This document shows, in pieces, positions 1-8,350 of a DNA stretch of 64,000 nt. The stretch's first letter is position 1, and the number at the start of each line of letters is the position of its first letter. Below the pieces are notes generated by a model. It had not been told where the DNA came from and did not search any database. It saw only the letters and a program-made list of their open reading frames with translations. The stretch comes from JACVRW01 sp963751105 (GTDB taxonomy: Bacteria > Actinomycetota > Thermoleophilia > Solirubrobacterales > Thermoleophilaceae). The position numbers and the translations under genes were made by a program. The stretch lies in contig CAVVTG010000002.1 in assembly GCA_963751105.1 (NCBI GenBank), positions 372,001 to 436,000 on the forward strand. Direction: 5' to 3'.

Positions 1-1
1 G

Positions 2-376
2 GCCGTCGATCTGCTCTACGGCATCGGCGGCACGCCCGAGGGCGTGCTGGCAGCGGCCGCGATCAAGTGCACGAACGGCCAGATCCTCGGCCGGCTGTGG
101 CCGCGGTCCGACGAGGAGCGCAACGCCGCACTCGAGGCGGACTACGACCTCGACGAGATTCTCGACCGCGACCGGCTCGTGTCGGGCAACGACATCTTCT
201 TCGCGGCCACCGGTGTCACCGACGGCGAGATGCTCGAGGGGGTCCACTTCAGCGGCCGCGAGGGCGCCACCACCGAGTCGGTCTCCATGCGCTCGCGCTC
301 GGGCACGGTGCGCACCATCACGGCTCGTCATGACCGGGCGAAGCTGCGGGAGATAACCGGGGAGAAGGCCGGCTGA
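2..376 (+). CDS. glpX: Class II fructose-1,6-bisphosphatase (GlpX), 3' part
   Basis: Only the last 124 codons are in the window; the gene enters from the left edge already in frame. The visible segment carries the GlpX sugar-phosphate-binding end, with GIGGTPEGVLAAAAIKC near residues 7-23 and a GRLWPR turn, followed by a typical C-terminal tail. GlpX hydrolyses fructose-1,6-bisphosphate to fructose-6-phosphate in gluconeogenesis and is cytoplasmic and metal-dependent. It ends at TGA 374-376 and overlaps the convergent gene on the other strand by 59 bases. Family assignment is firm; upstream context cannot be seen. Confidence 0.93.
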   Translation, partial: AVDLLYGIGGTPEGVLAAAAIKCTNGQILGRLWPRSDEERNAALEADYDLDEILDRDRLVSGNDIFFAATGVTDGEMLEGVHFSGREGATTESVSMRSRSGTVRTITARHDRAKLREITGEKAG

Positions 377-1020
377 GCGCTCCCACCCGCGACTCCTCGA
401 GCTCGAGGTTGGCCAGCGAGCGCAGGAAGGCGTGCGTGACGATCACGTGGATCCGCAGCTGGGTCTGGTTGTAGAGCAGCCGGCCGACCTTGGCGAACCA
501 GCCCCAGCCCGCGATCAGCGGGTAGAAGTTGACCACCTCCGAGGAGAGGGTGACCGTGACCTCGTCCGTCGAGTCGTCCTCCGGGTCGGTGCGCGAGACC
601 GACAGACGCAGATAGCCACGCCCGTCTCTTCCCGCCGGCGCCACCAGCAGCCCCTTCTCGATCGGCCACGTGACCGTCCCGCCGTCGGACTCGAGGTGAT
701 ACTCGGGCTTGTGGAAGCGCAGCAGGAGAAACGGCCGCCGCAACACCACCACCTCGCGCGCGTCGTCGGTGTAGAGCACGCGCAGAATGCCGCAGCGAGA
801 AGCGGGTCAGGAAGCTCCAGTAGGTGCGGGCCAGGCGCTCGAGATACTCCGCCGACCACATCCGCTCGAGCTCGGGGCGTGGCACCGTCACCTCGGCGGA
901 CTGCTTCGAGCCGATGGAGCCGTCCGCGGAGTAGCCCGAGCGCGGCTCATCGACGATCGTCACGCGTGCGCGTGCGCGACGCCGGCGCTCGAGCAGCCGG
1001 CGTGGGCTTCGCGGCCTCAC
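318..1020 (-). CDS. Conserved hypothetical protein, frameshifted near 790
   Basis: The reading frame starts at GTG 1020, overlapping the moeA stop as GTGA, and encodes a basic N-terminus, then residues such as ERMWSAEYLERLARTYWSF. Near 785-795 the frame must shift by one base (one G appears to be missing in a run after the LTRFSLR codons) to continue into LYTDDAREVVVLRRPFLLLRF and the rest, which ends at TGA 318. The joined product is about 233 residues, mostly beta-strand-like with no signal peptide or transmembrane segment. I do not recognise a named family. Coupling to moeA suggests co-transcription. The conserved look of both halves argues for a sequencing error or very recent mutation rather than two genes. 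Confidence 0.6.
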
Positions 1021-2198
1021 AGGAGCTCGACCTCTACCCGCTCTCCGGCCGCGGCCTGGCCCTCGCCTGACGCGATCAGGGCGAGGCCGTCCGCGCCGAC
1101 CATCGAGGTGAGGATGTGCGAGCCCTGGGCGCCGGTGGGATCGGCGTGCAGGCCGTCGCCCGGACCGTACCGGAGGAACACCCGCACAGCCTGCTCGCGG
1201 ACCGGGTTGCGCTGCACCGGCTGGTCGAGGAACGCGGCGGTGCGGACGGCCGCCGGATCGGCGCCCTGCAGCGCCGCGAGGGCCGGGCGGACGAAGAGCT
1301 GGAACGTGACCATCGCCGAGACCGGATTCCCGGGCAGGCCGAAGGCGATCACGTTCTGGCGCGTACCGAACCATGTCGGCTTGCCCGGCCGCAGGGACAC
1401 GCCCCAGAAGCGCTCCTCCACGCCGAGACCGCGCATGGCGCCCTTCACGTGGTCGTGGGGCCCCACCGAGACGCCACCGGAGACGATCAGCACGTCGGCC
1501 GCGCCCAGCGCGCCCGCGATCGCCTCTGCCGTGCCCTCGGCGGTGTCGGCAACCGTGCTCCAGCCGGTGACCTCGCCCCCCGCGCGCTCCACCAGCGCCG
1601 CCAGGGCATAGCCATTGGAGGAGTAGATCCGGCCCGGGCCGAGCGGCTGTCCGGGGGGCGTGAGCTCGTCACCGGTCACGAGCAGCCCGACCCGCGGTCT
1701 GCGGGCGCATCGCAACTCGGCCCGGCCCACCGAGGCGGCCACCCCCAGCTCCGCCGGGCCCAGAGGCGTGCCGCGGCGAAGGACGATGTCGCCCGTCCGC
1801 ACGTCCTCGCCGGCGCGGCGGATGTTCGCTCCCTCGGCCACCTCCTCCACCTGCACGCGCTCGCCCTCGCCCCGGGTGCGCTCGACCGGAACCACGCCGG
1901 TGGCCCCCGCCGGTAGCGCGGCCCCGGTGGAGATGCGGACTGCTCGGCCTTCGCCCAGCCGCTCGGGCCAGGGATGACCGGCCCGCGCCTCGCCCACCAC
2001 CTCGAGATGGCCGGCCGGCCCGGCCACCACGGCGAACCCGTCCATGGCCGACGAGTCGAAGGGGGGAACGTCGATGCCGCTGGTCACGTCCTCGGCCAGG
2101 ATCCGCCCGGCGCCCCTCAGCAGCGAGACCGGCTCGTCCTCCAGCGGGCGGACGTGCTCGAGCACGATCCGGCGGGCCTCTTCGATGGGGATCAGCAC
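1017..2198 (-). CDS. moeA: Molybdopterin molybdenumtransferase MoeA
   Basis: 393 residues, normal for the family. MoeA inserts molybdate into adenylylated molybdopterin, the last step of molybdenum cofactor synthesis. Visible signatures are PPFDSSAMDGFA (45-56), the MPT-binding SGGVSVGPHDHVK (240-252), PGKP (271-274) and GLPGNPVSAM (287-296). The central domain lies at about 150-300 and the C-terminal beta-barrel domain at about 310-393. It is transcribed leftward and overlaps the following hypothetical gene by 4 bases. No other molybdenum-cofactor gene is in the window. Confidence 0.96.
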   Translation of the reverse strand: MLIPIEEARRIVLEHVRPLEDEPVSLLRGAGRILAEDVTSGIDVPPFDSSAMDGFAVVAGPAGHLEVVGEARAGHPWPERLGEGRAVRISTGAALPAGATGVVPVERTRGEGERVQVEEVAEGANIRRAGEDVRTGDIVLRRGTPLGPAELGVAASVGRAELRCARRPRVGLLVTGDELTPPGQPLGPGRIYSSNGYALAALVERAGGEVTGWSTVADTAEGTAEAIAGALGAADVLIVSGGVSVGPHDHVKGAMRGLGVEERFWGVSLRPGKPTWFGTRQNVIAFGLPGNPVSAMVTFQLFVRPALAALQGADPAAVRTAAFLDQPVQRNPVREQAVRVFLRYGPGDGLHADPTGAQGSHILTSMVGADGLALIASGEGQAAAGERVEVELL

Positions 2199-2269
2199 GC
2201 GCGCATCTTCCCACCGGCCTTTACGCGCGGGTCACATGGCGGGAGCCGGTCCTGGGAACTCTCCCCCCG

Positions 2270-3706
2270 ATGACGATCGCAGCGAAGCTCACCGCCACCC
2301 TGATCGGCACAGTCCTCTGCGCCTGCCTGCCCGCCGCGGCTCACGCCGGCGGCGGCCCGGAGGTGATCGTCAAGCAGGGCCGGATCACGTCGGACCGCCC
2401 GGACTGGGTGTACGTGCCCTTCGACGTTCCGAGGGGCGTGCGTGAGCTGAGCGTCGCCTACGAGTACGACCGCGCCGGTGGCGCGAACGCACTCGACATC
2501 GGCGTCTTCGACCCGGACGGCTACGACCTGGGCAACGCGCGCGGCTTTCGCGGCTGGTCCGGTGGCGCGCGCTCGGAGTTCAGCATCTCGCGCTCGCGGG
2601 CCACACCCGGCTACGTCCCGGGACGGATCGAAGCGGGCCGCTGGAACCTGATCCTCGGGCCCTACCAGGTGGGGCCGCAGGGGATCGACTGGAAGGCGAC
2701 CATCACCCTGACCTACGGGCGCCCGGGCCCGAGATTCCGCCCGCGACCCGCGCCGAGCTTCGTGAGCGGCGCCCCGGGCTGGTATCGCGGCGACCTCCAC
2801 CTCCACAGCGTTCATTCCGACGGGAGCTGGACACCGGAGCAGATCGTGAGCGGCGCCCGCGCGGAGGGGCTGGACTTCATGGTCTCCACCGAGCACAACA
2901 CCACCACGGCCAACGACATCTGGGGCCGCCACGCACGGCGCGATCTCCTGATCGTCGCGGGCGAGGAGATCACCACGCGCGGGGGTCACTTCAACGCGCT
3001 GGGCCTCAGGCCGGGCCAGTGGATCGACTGGCGATACCGCCCGGAGGACGGTGTGCTGCCTCGCTTCCTGCGCCAGATTCACCGGGCGGGAGGGCTCGCC
3101 GTGGCCAACCATCCCTACTGCCCGTTCAAGGGTTGCGACTGGCGCTTCGGCTACGCCGGCATCGATGCGATCGAGGTCTGGAACGGACCGTGGACCTTCG
3201 ACGACGGCCTCGCGGTGCAGACCTGGGACGCGCTGCTTCGCCTGGGCCTCGACACCCTCGTGACCGGCGGGGCCAGCGACTCGCACCGTCCCGGCCAGGT
3301 GATCGGTCTGCCCCAGACCGTGGTCGGCGCCCGGGCCCTCAGCCGCGATGCGATCCTCGACGGCATCCGGGCCGGCCGCTCGTACGTGGCCGAGTCGTCG
3401 TCCGTGGGCCTCGAGCTGGAGGCGACTTCCCCGAGAGACTCGGCCGGCCTCGGCGAGCACCTCACCGCGCCGGCGAACGCGCCCGTCCGCTTTCGCCTGA
3501 GGGTGCGCGGAGCGGCGGGAACGATCGCCACCTGGCACACCTCCGAGGGAACCCTCGCCACCACCCCGGTCGCGGGCGCCGACGAGCGACTGACCTTCGT
3601 GACCACTGCGGGAACGGCGCGCTACGTTCGCGTGGAGCTCCGCCGGCCCGATGCGACGATGGTGGCGTTGACCAACCCGGTGTTCCTGCGCTCCTCGGGT
3701 CGTTAG
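2270..3706 (+). CDS. Secreted CehA/McbA-family PHP metallohydrolase
   Basis: 478 residues with an N-terminal signal peptide (hydrophobic 6-24, likely cleavage after AHA, residue 26). An N-terminal beta-sandwich (about 30-150) precedes a PHP domain. Metal-binding motifs are visible: HLHS (177-180), EHN (208-210), His240 in RGGHF, NHPY (280-283) and SDSH (336-339). CehA/McbA relatives hydrolyse carbamate or phosphoester substrates; the substrate here cannot be deduced. The start ATG at 2270 sits 71 bases from the divergent moeA start. A C-terminal domain (about 380-478) is beta-rich. It ends overlapping the stop of the convergent GntR gene. Confidence 0.88.
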   Translation: MTIAAKLTATLIGTVLCACLPAAAHAGGGPEVIVKQGRITSDRPDWVYVPFDVPRGVRELSVAYEYDRAGGANALDIGVFDPDGYDLGNARGFRGWSGGARSEFSISRSRATPGYVPGRIEAGRWNLILGPYQVGPQGIDWKATITLTYGRPGPRFRPRPAPSFVSGAPGWYRGDLHLHSVHSDGSWTPEQIVSGARAEGLDFMVSTEHNTTTANDIWGRHARRDLLIVAGEEITTRGGHFNALGLRPGQWIDWRYRPEDGVLPRFLRQIHRAGGLAVANHPYCPFKGCDWRFGYAGIDAIEVWNGPWTFDDGLAVQTWDALLRLGLDTLVTGGASDSHRPGQVIGLPQTVVGARALSRDAILDGIRAGRSYVAESSSVGLELEATSPRDSAGLGEHLTAPANAPVRFRLRVRGAAGTIATWHTSEGTLATTPVAGADERLTFVTTAGTARYVRVELRRPDATMVALTNPVFLRSSGR

Positions 3707-4347
3707 CCGAGCAGCGCCGCGGTGGACTCGGCGATGTGGGGCCGGAGGGCCTCGGGCCCTTCCCGCTCCAGCGCGGTCACGAGCGCCAGGTGATCGTCCG
3801 CCATCCGCTCGAAGGTCCACGAGGGCGGCAGTTGCAGGACGAACAGCCTCAGCTCCGCGCCCGCCTGCCGGTGCACCGCCGCGATGCGTGCGCTGTCACC
3901 GGCCAGCACGATCTGGTGATGCAGGTCCTCGTGCGCCTCGGCCACGGCGCCCCACGAAGGCCGCTGCCGGCCACACAGGGCGGCCAGGCGCGCGGCCGAA
4001 GCATGCACCCGCTCGGGCAGCCGGCCCTCGCCCAGCTGAAGCGCCCGCCGCGCAGCCTCGACCTCGAGGGCCGTGCGCAACTCCGACAGGCCGCGGACAT
4101 CGTCGGCCGACAGGCTGGTCACACGGGCGCCCCGGTTGGGCTCGATCTCCACGAGCCCCTCTCCCTGGAGGGCGCGCAGAGCCGAGCGGAGGGAGTGGCG
4201 GGCCACGTCGTACTCGCCGGAGAGGGCCGCTTCCCGCAAGGGCGTGCCCGGCGACAGGTCACCCGCGAGGATGCGCTGCCGCAGCGCCTCGGCGAGGGCG
4301 TCGACGGTGGAGAGGGGGGCCAGGGGCCGAGGCTGCCGGGCGCTCAC
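3703..4347 (-). CDS. GntR-family (FadR/FCD-type) transcriptional regulator
   Basis: 214 residues from GTG 4347, which overlaps the upstream regulator's stop as GTGA. The N-terminal winged helix spans about 12-78 (ALAEALRQRILAGDLSPG, then RSALRALQGEGLVEIEPNRG). An all-helical FCD ligand domain follows, with acidic and histidine positions typical of its metal site (EAHEDLHHQIV, then DDHLALVTAL). FCD-type GntR proteins usually repress catabolic genes for organic acids, amino acids or sugars. Translational coupling to the response regulator is unusual and implies linked expression. Its targets are not evident from neighbours. Confidence 0.88.
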   Translation of the reverse strand: MSARQPRPLAPLSTVDALAEALRQRILAGDLSPGTPLREAALSGEYDVARHSLRSALRALQGEGLVEIEPNRGARVTSLSADDVRGLSELRTALEVEAARRALQLGEGRLPERVHASAARLAALCGRQRPSWGAVAEAHEDLHHQIVLAGDSARIAAVHRQAGAELRLFVLQLPPSWTFERMADDHLALVTALEREGPEALRPHIAESTAALLG

Positions 4348-4973
4348 TCGATGAGGCCGTGGCGGATGCCGATGGCCACGGCCTGAGTGCGGGTCGAGGC
4401 TTCGAGCTTGGCCAGGATGCGCTTCGTGTGGGTGCGCACGGTCTCGGTGGAGAGGCCGAGCTTCCCGGCCACGGTGTCGGTCTGCATGCCGTCGGCCAGC
4501 ATCTGCAGGATCTCGCGCTGACGGGCGCTCAGCGTCCGGTCGCCCTCGTCGAGAACGATGGTCGACGACAGGCCGGGATCGACGTAGAACTCCCCCGAGC
4601 GGGCGGCGTGGATGGCGCGCACGAGATCCTCCGAGGGCGAGTCCTTGCGCACGTAGCCCTTGACCCCCGCCTTGAGCGCCTCGCTGAGCAGACGGGCGCC
4701 TCCGTCGGAGGTGAAGACGACGATCGGGGCCTTCACCTCGGTCTTGAGGCGTCCCACCACCTGAGCCACGTCGACGCCGGCCCGCCAGGGGTCCACGATC
4801 ACCACGTCGAGAGAAGCTCCGTTGAGCACGTCGCCGACGTCCTCGACGGACGCCGCGTCCGTGATCATCGCGCCGGTGAAGGCCTGCTCGAGGACGGCTC
4901 GGACGCCGGCTCGCACCACCGGATGGTCGTCGACGATGAGGCAGCGAGGAGAATCCTGCGCGCCGGTCGGCAT
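4344..4973 (-). CDS. LuxR/NarL-type response regulator
   Basis: Receiver domain followed by a LuxR helix-turn-helix, about 209 residues from ATG 4973; in-frame ATGs at 4985 and 5051 would add 4 or 26 residues. The receiver has CLIVDDHPVVRAG (acidic pocket), VVIVDP with the phospho-accepting aspartate, and GYVRKDS with the conserved lysine. The output domain has LSARQREILQMLADGMQTD and STETVRTHTKRILAKL. No histidine kinase is adjacent; its only close partner is the coupled GntR gene. The REC sequence is somewhat divergent (DPWRAGVD after the phosphosite), so whether it is phosphorylated is uncertain. Confidence 0.88.
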   Translation of the reverse strand: MPTGAQDSPRCLIVDDHPVVRAGVRAVLEQAFTGAMITDAASVEDVGDVLNGASLDVVIVDPWRAGVDVAQVVGRLKTEVKAPIVVFTSDGGARLLSEALKAGVKGYVRKDSPSEDLVRAIHAARSGEFYVDPGLSSTIVLDEGDRTLSARQREILQMLADGMQTDTVAGKLGLSTETVRTHTKRILAKLEASTRTQAVAIGIRHGLIE

Positions 4974-5059
4974 TGCGGCCAGCATACCCCCCAAAGCGAG
5001 CTCGTTCGTAGACAGACCGGTCACCCGCAGGGGCCGCGATCCGGCCCGCACGGATGCGT

Positions 5060-5440
5060 TCAGGGCCGGGGCAGGCGGCGCAGCACTTCCTTGGCCACGG
5101 CGCCCGCCACCTGCACGCCGGTGCCGGCCACCTTTCCGGCGGCGCGCATCGCGCCGGTGATGGGATCGCCGCCGGAGGACGGTGCCTCGCGGGGCGGATC
5201 CTCCGGCTGGCGGCGCTCTTGCCGAGGCTGCGCGCCCGACCTTCGGGGCGCGGCCTTCGCACGCGCCCGGCCGGTCCGTCCGGACCCGGACGCGGTCTCG
5301 GCCGTGGGTGCGTCCTCCTGCTCGGCCTTCTCGGCCGCGGCCTCCGCCGCACCGGCCGGCCGGCCGGCGCCCCGCTTCTCGCTCCGCCTGCCCGGCCGCG
5401 AGCGGGGCAGATTTCCGAGAACTCCGTCTTCCTCAGCCAT
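5060..5440 (-). CDS. Small basic, low-complexity hypothetical protein
   Basis: 126 residues. The first 90 are rich in Arg, Ala, Pro and Glu and probably disordered; the end (about 95-126) could form an amphipathic helix (ITGAMRAAGKVAGTGVQVAG). No domain is recognised. Upstream of ATG 5440, on its own strand, a TACACT element (5454-5449) lies 8 bases before the start codon with no Shine-Dalgarno, consistent with leaderless expression. It is divergent from rpoD. It could be a DNA- or membrane-associated small protein; function unknown. Confidence 0.65.
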   Translation of the reverse strand: MAEEDGVLGNLPRSRPGRRSEKRGAGRPAGAAEAAAEKAEQEDAPTAETASGSGRTGRARAKAAPRRSGAQPRQERRQPEDPPREAPSSGGDPITGAMRAAGKVAGTGVQVAGAVAKEVLRRLPRP

Positions 5441-5590
5441 GAGCCGCCAGTGTAGTCCCGCGCCAAGCGGGCAAAGCGAGCGTGAAGCGAGCCGGGAGAG
5501 GTTTCGGCGGTGCCCCGAACCGGGGACAAGCTCAGTACGTGAGCCTTCCGGATTTCGCCGTTGAAGCGAGTAGGATTCGGCCGTGTTGGT

Positions 5591-5604
5591 TGACTGGCTA
5601 GTCA
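5591..5604. promoter_or_regulatory. Palindrome TGACT-N4-AGTCA upstream of rpoD
   Basis: A perfect 5-bp inverted repeat, TGACTGGCTAGTCA, lies between the divergent hypothetical gene and rpoD, 24 bases upstream of the proposed rpoD -35 box. This geometry is common for TetR- or GntR-type operators. The same arms and spacing recur at the core of the motif at 50127-50140. Confidence 0.4.
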
Positions 5605-5627
5605 GCGCGGAGACCGCTTTGGGGCGC

Positions 5628-5655
5628 TTGACTTCACCTTTTGCAGCGTTACTGT
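5628..5655 (+). promoter_or_regulatory. Proposed rpoD promoter
   Basis: TTGACT (5628-5633) and TACTGT (5650-5655) separated by 16 bases resemble housekeeping -35/-10 elements. The predicted transcript would carry a leader of about 60 bases before rpoD ATG 5721. The match is by eye only. Confidence 0.45.
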
Positions 5656-5720
5656 GTACATAGTCTGACTGTCTGGGCCCTGCGCCCTCGCGCTGGGCCC
5701 TGCGTGTCGTGAGGATGAGA

Positions 5721-6815
5721 ATGTCTGTAGCCGAACTTCAAGAGCTCGAGGAGGTCAAACTCCTCGTCGCAAAGGGCACCGCCACCGGCGTGCTCACCTA
5801 CGCCGAGGTCGCCACTGCGCTCTCCGAGGTCGACCTCGACGAGGGAGACATCGAGGAGCTGCACGGCTACTTCGAGAAGTCCGAGATCGATCTGGTCGAG
5901 GACGACCCCACCCACTCCGAGCCTCAGGTCGAGCGCGCGGTGGATCGTCGCTCCAGGCGCAAGAAGGCCACGATCGATCTGAAGCCGGACATGACCACCG
6001 ACTCGCTTCAGCTGTTCCTGAAGGACATCGGCAAGGTCCGGCTGCTCACGGCTCAGGAGGAGGTCGACCTCGCGCGCCGCATCGAGCGCGGCGACCTCGA
6101 CGCCAAGCAGAAGATGGTCGAGTCCAACCTGCGCCTGGTGGTCTCGATCGCCAAGAACTACCGCAACCAGGGATTGCCCTTCCTCGACCTGATTCAGGAG
6201 GGGACGCTCGGCCTGGTCCGCGCCGCAGAGAAGTTCGACTACCGCAAGGGCTTCAAGTTCTCGACCTACGCCACCTGGTGGATCCGCCAGGCCATCGCTC
6301 GTGCGCTGGCCGACAAGGCGCGCACGATCCGCATACCGGTGCACGTGGTGGAGAAGCTCAACAAGATCGGCCGCGCGGAGCGCAAGCTGGTCACCGAGCT
6401 GGGCCGCGAGCCCACGCCGGACGAGATCGCCGAGCACACGGGCATCGAGCCCGAGGAGGTCGAGTCGATCAAGCGCTCGGCCCAGGCGCCGGTCTCGCTG
6501 GAGAAGCCGGTGGGCGACGAGGAGGAATCCGAGTTCGGCCAGTTCATCGCCGACGAGCGCGCGGAGTCGCCGTACGAGCGCGCGGCGGAGATCCTCACCA
6601 AGGAGGCGCTGCGCGAGGCGCTCGAGAACCTCTCCTACCGCGAACGGCGCGTGCTCGAACTGCGCTACGGACTCGGCGGGGAGCATCCGCGCACGCTCGA
6701 CGAGGTGGGCCGCACCTTCAACGTCACGCGCGAGCGCATCCGCCAGATCGAGAACCAGTCGCTCAAGAAGCTGCAGTCGCTGGCCGAGGCTCAGAAGCTC
6801 CGCGACGTCGCCTAG
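5721..6815 (+). CDS. rpoD: Primary RNA polymerase sigma factor (RpoD/SigA)
   Basis: 364 residues from ATG 5721, chosen because GAGG (5711-5714) precedes it at good spacing; in-frame starts at 5709 (GTG) and 5715 would add 4 or 2 residues. Region 1.1 is short (about 1-85). Region 1.2 begins near DSLQLFLKDIGKVRLL. Region 2 carries NLRLVVSIAKNY, DLIQEGTLGLVRAAEKFDY and FSTYATWWIRQAI, the -10 recognition helix. Region 4 has the -35 helix-turn-helix TLDEVGRTFNVTRERIRQIE. This is a full-length housekeeping sigma, so it directs most transcription. The next gene begins one base inside its stop codon. Confidence 0.96.
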   Translation: MSVAELQELEEVKLLVAKGTATGVLTYAEVATALSEVDLDEGDIEELHGYFEKSEIDLVEDDPTHSEPQVERAVDRRSRRKKATIDLKPDMTTDSLQLFLKDIGKVRLLTAQEEVDLARRIERGDLDAKQKMVESNLRLVVSIAKNYRNQGLPFLDLIQEGTLGLVRAAEKFDYRKGFKFSTYATWWIRQAIARALADKARTIRIPVHVVEKLNKIGRAERKLVTELGREPTPDEIAEHTGIEPEEVESIKRSAQAPVSLEKPVGDEEESEFGQFIADERAESPYERAAEILTKEALREALENLSYRERRVLELRYGLGGEHPRTLDEVGRTFNVTRERIRQIENQSLKKLQSLAEAQKLRDVA

Positions 6816-7096
6816 TGCGGCTCCTCGGCGGGATCACCGTCGCGCTTGCGCTGTTGACCGTCGCGATCAAGGAGGGCATCGGCGCCTACGTGGCGCTGGC
6901 TCGCGGCGGCAACCGAAACCTGGTGGCCGAGCGCGACTCGGCGAACTGGGTCAACGGCTACATCCGGCTGGCGCTGCGCAGCGTCGCGGCTGGCTCGGAC
7001 CGGCTCTGGATGCAGGGCGCCTACTACGGGCCGGCCGCGCCCTGGAGCGACGGCTTCCCGGTGCGCAAGATCACTCGCTGCGCCTCCCCGGCGTAG
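6815..7096 (+). CDS. Small single-pass membrane protein, unknown function
   Basis: 93 residues. GTG 6815 shares a base with the rpoD stop (TAGTG), so it is probably translated by reinitiation. Residues 2-30 form one hydrophobic segment (LLGGITVALALLTVAIK then GIGAYVALA). The rest is soluble, with VAERDSANWVNGYIRLAL and an aromatic-rich tail. I do not recognise the family. Position between rpoD and pilT is the only clue to its role. Confidence 0.55.
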   Translation: MRLLGGITVALALLTVAIKEGIGAYVALARGGNRNLVAERDSANWVNGYIRLALRSVAAGSDRLWMQGAYYGPAAPWSDGFPVRKITRCASPA

Positions 7097-7156
7097 GGCG
7101 TCCACCAGGCCGCGTCCAGGCTCAACGCCTGCTCCGGCGCTGCCGATGCGAACCCA

Positions 7157-8302
7157 ATGTTCGACATCGACGCCGCCCTGATGCAGGTCCTCGAGCGCGA
7201 GGGCTCGGACCTCCATCTCAAGGTTCCTGCCCGCCCCACGATCCGCCGCCACGGCAAGCTCGAGCCCATCGAGGGCTCCGCGCCGCTGCGTCCCGAGGAC
7301 ACCGAGGCCACGCTCCACGTGATGCTCACCGACGAGGCCAAGCTGGACTCGTTCAGGAGCGATCGCGAGGTGGACTTCTCCTACTCGCTTCCCGGCGTAG
7401 CGCGCTTCCGGGTCAACGCCTTCGTGCAGCGCGGCTCGGTCTCACTGGTGGCGAGGGCCATCCCGTTTGCCGTGAAGACGGTGGCCGAGCTGCTGCTGCC
7501 TCCCGTGATCTCCGACATCGCTGACGAGGAGCGCGGCCTGGTCCTCCTCACCGGCACCACCGGATCGGGCAAGTCGACGACGCTCGCGGCCATGATCGAT
7601 CACATCAACTCGAGCTACGCCAAGCACATCGTAACGATCGAGGATCCGGTGGAATTCCTCCACAACGACAAGTTCTCGATCATCAACCAGCGTGAGGTGG
7701 GTGAGGACACGGCGTCGTTCAGCCGTGCCCTGCGACGCGTCCTGCGTCAGGACCCGGACGTGATCCTGGTGGGGGAGATGCGCGACGAGGAGACCGTCCG
7801 CACCGCCCTGTCGGCCGCCGAGACCGGGCACCTCGTGCTCTCGACCATCCACACCGTCGACGCCGCCGAGTCCGTCAACCGGATCATCGACTTCTTCCCC
7901 GAGTCCGAGCAGCGTCAGGCTCGGGCCATGCTCGCGGGCACGCTCAAGGCGGTGATCTCCCAGCGCCTCGTGCCCAGCCCGGACGGGCTCGGGCGAGTGG
8001 CCACCTGCGAGATCCTGCGGATGACCGGCCGCGTGCGCGACATGATCATGAACCCGGAAGAGACCGGCAAGCTGCCGGAGGTCATCTCCGAGGGCGCCTA
8101 CTACGGGATGCAGACCTTCGATCAGGCCCTGCTCGCCCACGTTCAGGACGGCCGCGTGTCGATGGAGGACGCGCTCAAGGCGGCCACCCACCCGCACGAC
8201 TTCAAGCTGCTCGTGTCTTCGGACGGCCAGCGCCACACCTCGGTCGAGTCGGCGTTCGGCGATGACCTCGAGCCGGCCAGGGTGAACGGCTCGGGCCAGT
8301 AG
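7157..8302 (+). CDS. pilT: PilT/PilU-type twitching motility ATPase
   Basis: 381 residues, close to the usual 345-380. All hallmarks of the retraction ATPase are present: N-terminal PAS-like domain with SDLHLKVPARPTIRRHG, Walker A GTTGSGKST (133-141), Asp box TIEDPVE (160-166), Walker B ILVGEMRDEET (203-213) and His box LSTIHTVDA (228-236). PilT hexamers power pilus retraction at the inner membrane. No pilin, PilB, PilC, PilM or secretin gene is nearby, so it is either an orphan copy whose partners lie elsewhere or serves a type IV-like system under different control. The last 30 residues are extra and weakly structured. Confidence 0.94.
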   Translation: MFDIDAALMQVLEREGSDLHLKVPARPTIRRHGKLEPIEGSAPLRPEDTEATLHVMLTDEAKLDSFRSDREVDFSYSLPGVARFRVNAFVQRGSVSLVARAIPFAVKTVAELLLPPVISDIADEERGLVLLTGTTGSGKSTTLAAMIDHINSSYAKHIVTIEDPVEFLHNDKFSIINQREVGEDTASFSRALRRVLRQDPDVILVGEMRDEETVRTALSAAETGHLVLSTIHTVDAAESVNRIIDFFPESEQRQARAMLAGTLKAVISQRLVPSPDGLGRVATCEILRMTGRVRDMIMNPEETGKLPEVISEGAYYGMQTFDQALLAHVQDGRVSMEDALKAATHPHDFKLLVSSDGQRHTSVESAFGDDLEPARVNGSGQ

Positions 8303-8350
8303 CCTGAGCGGCCACCCAACCTCGGCGAGTCGAGCGAAGGAGAGATTCCG

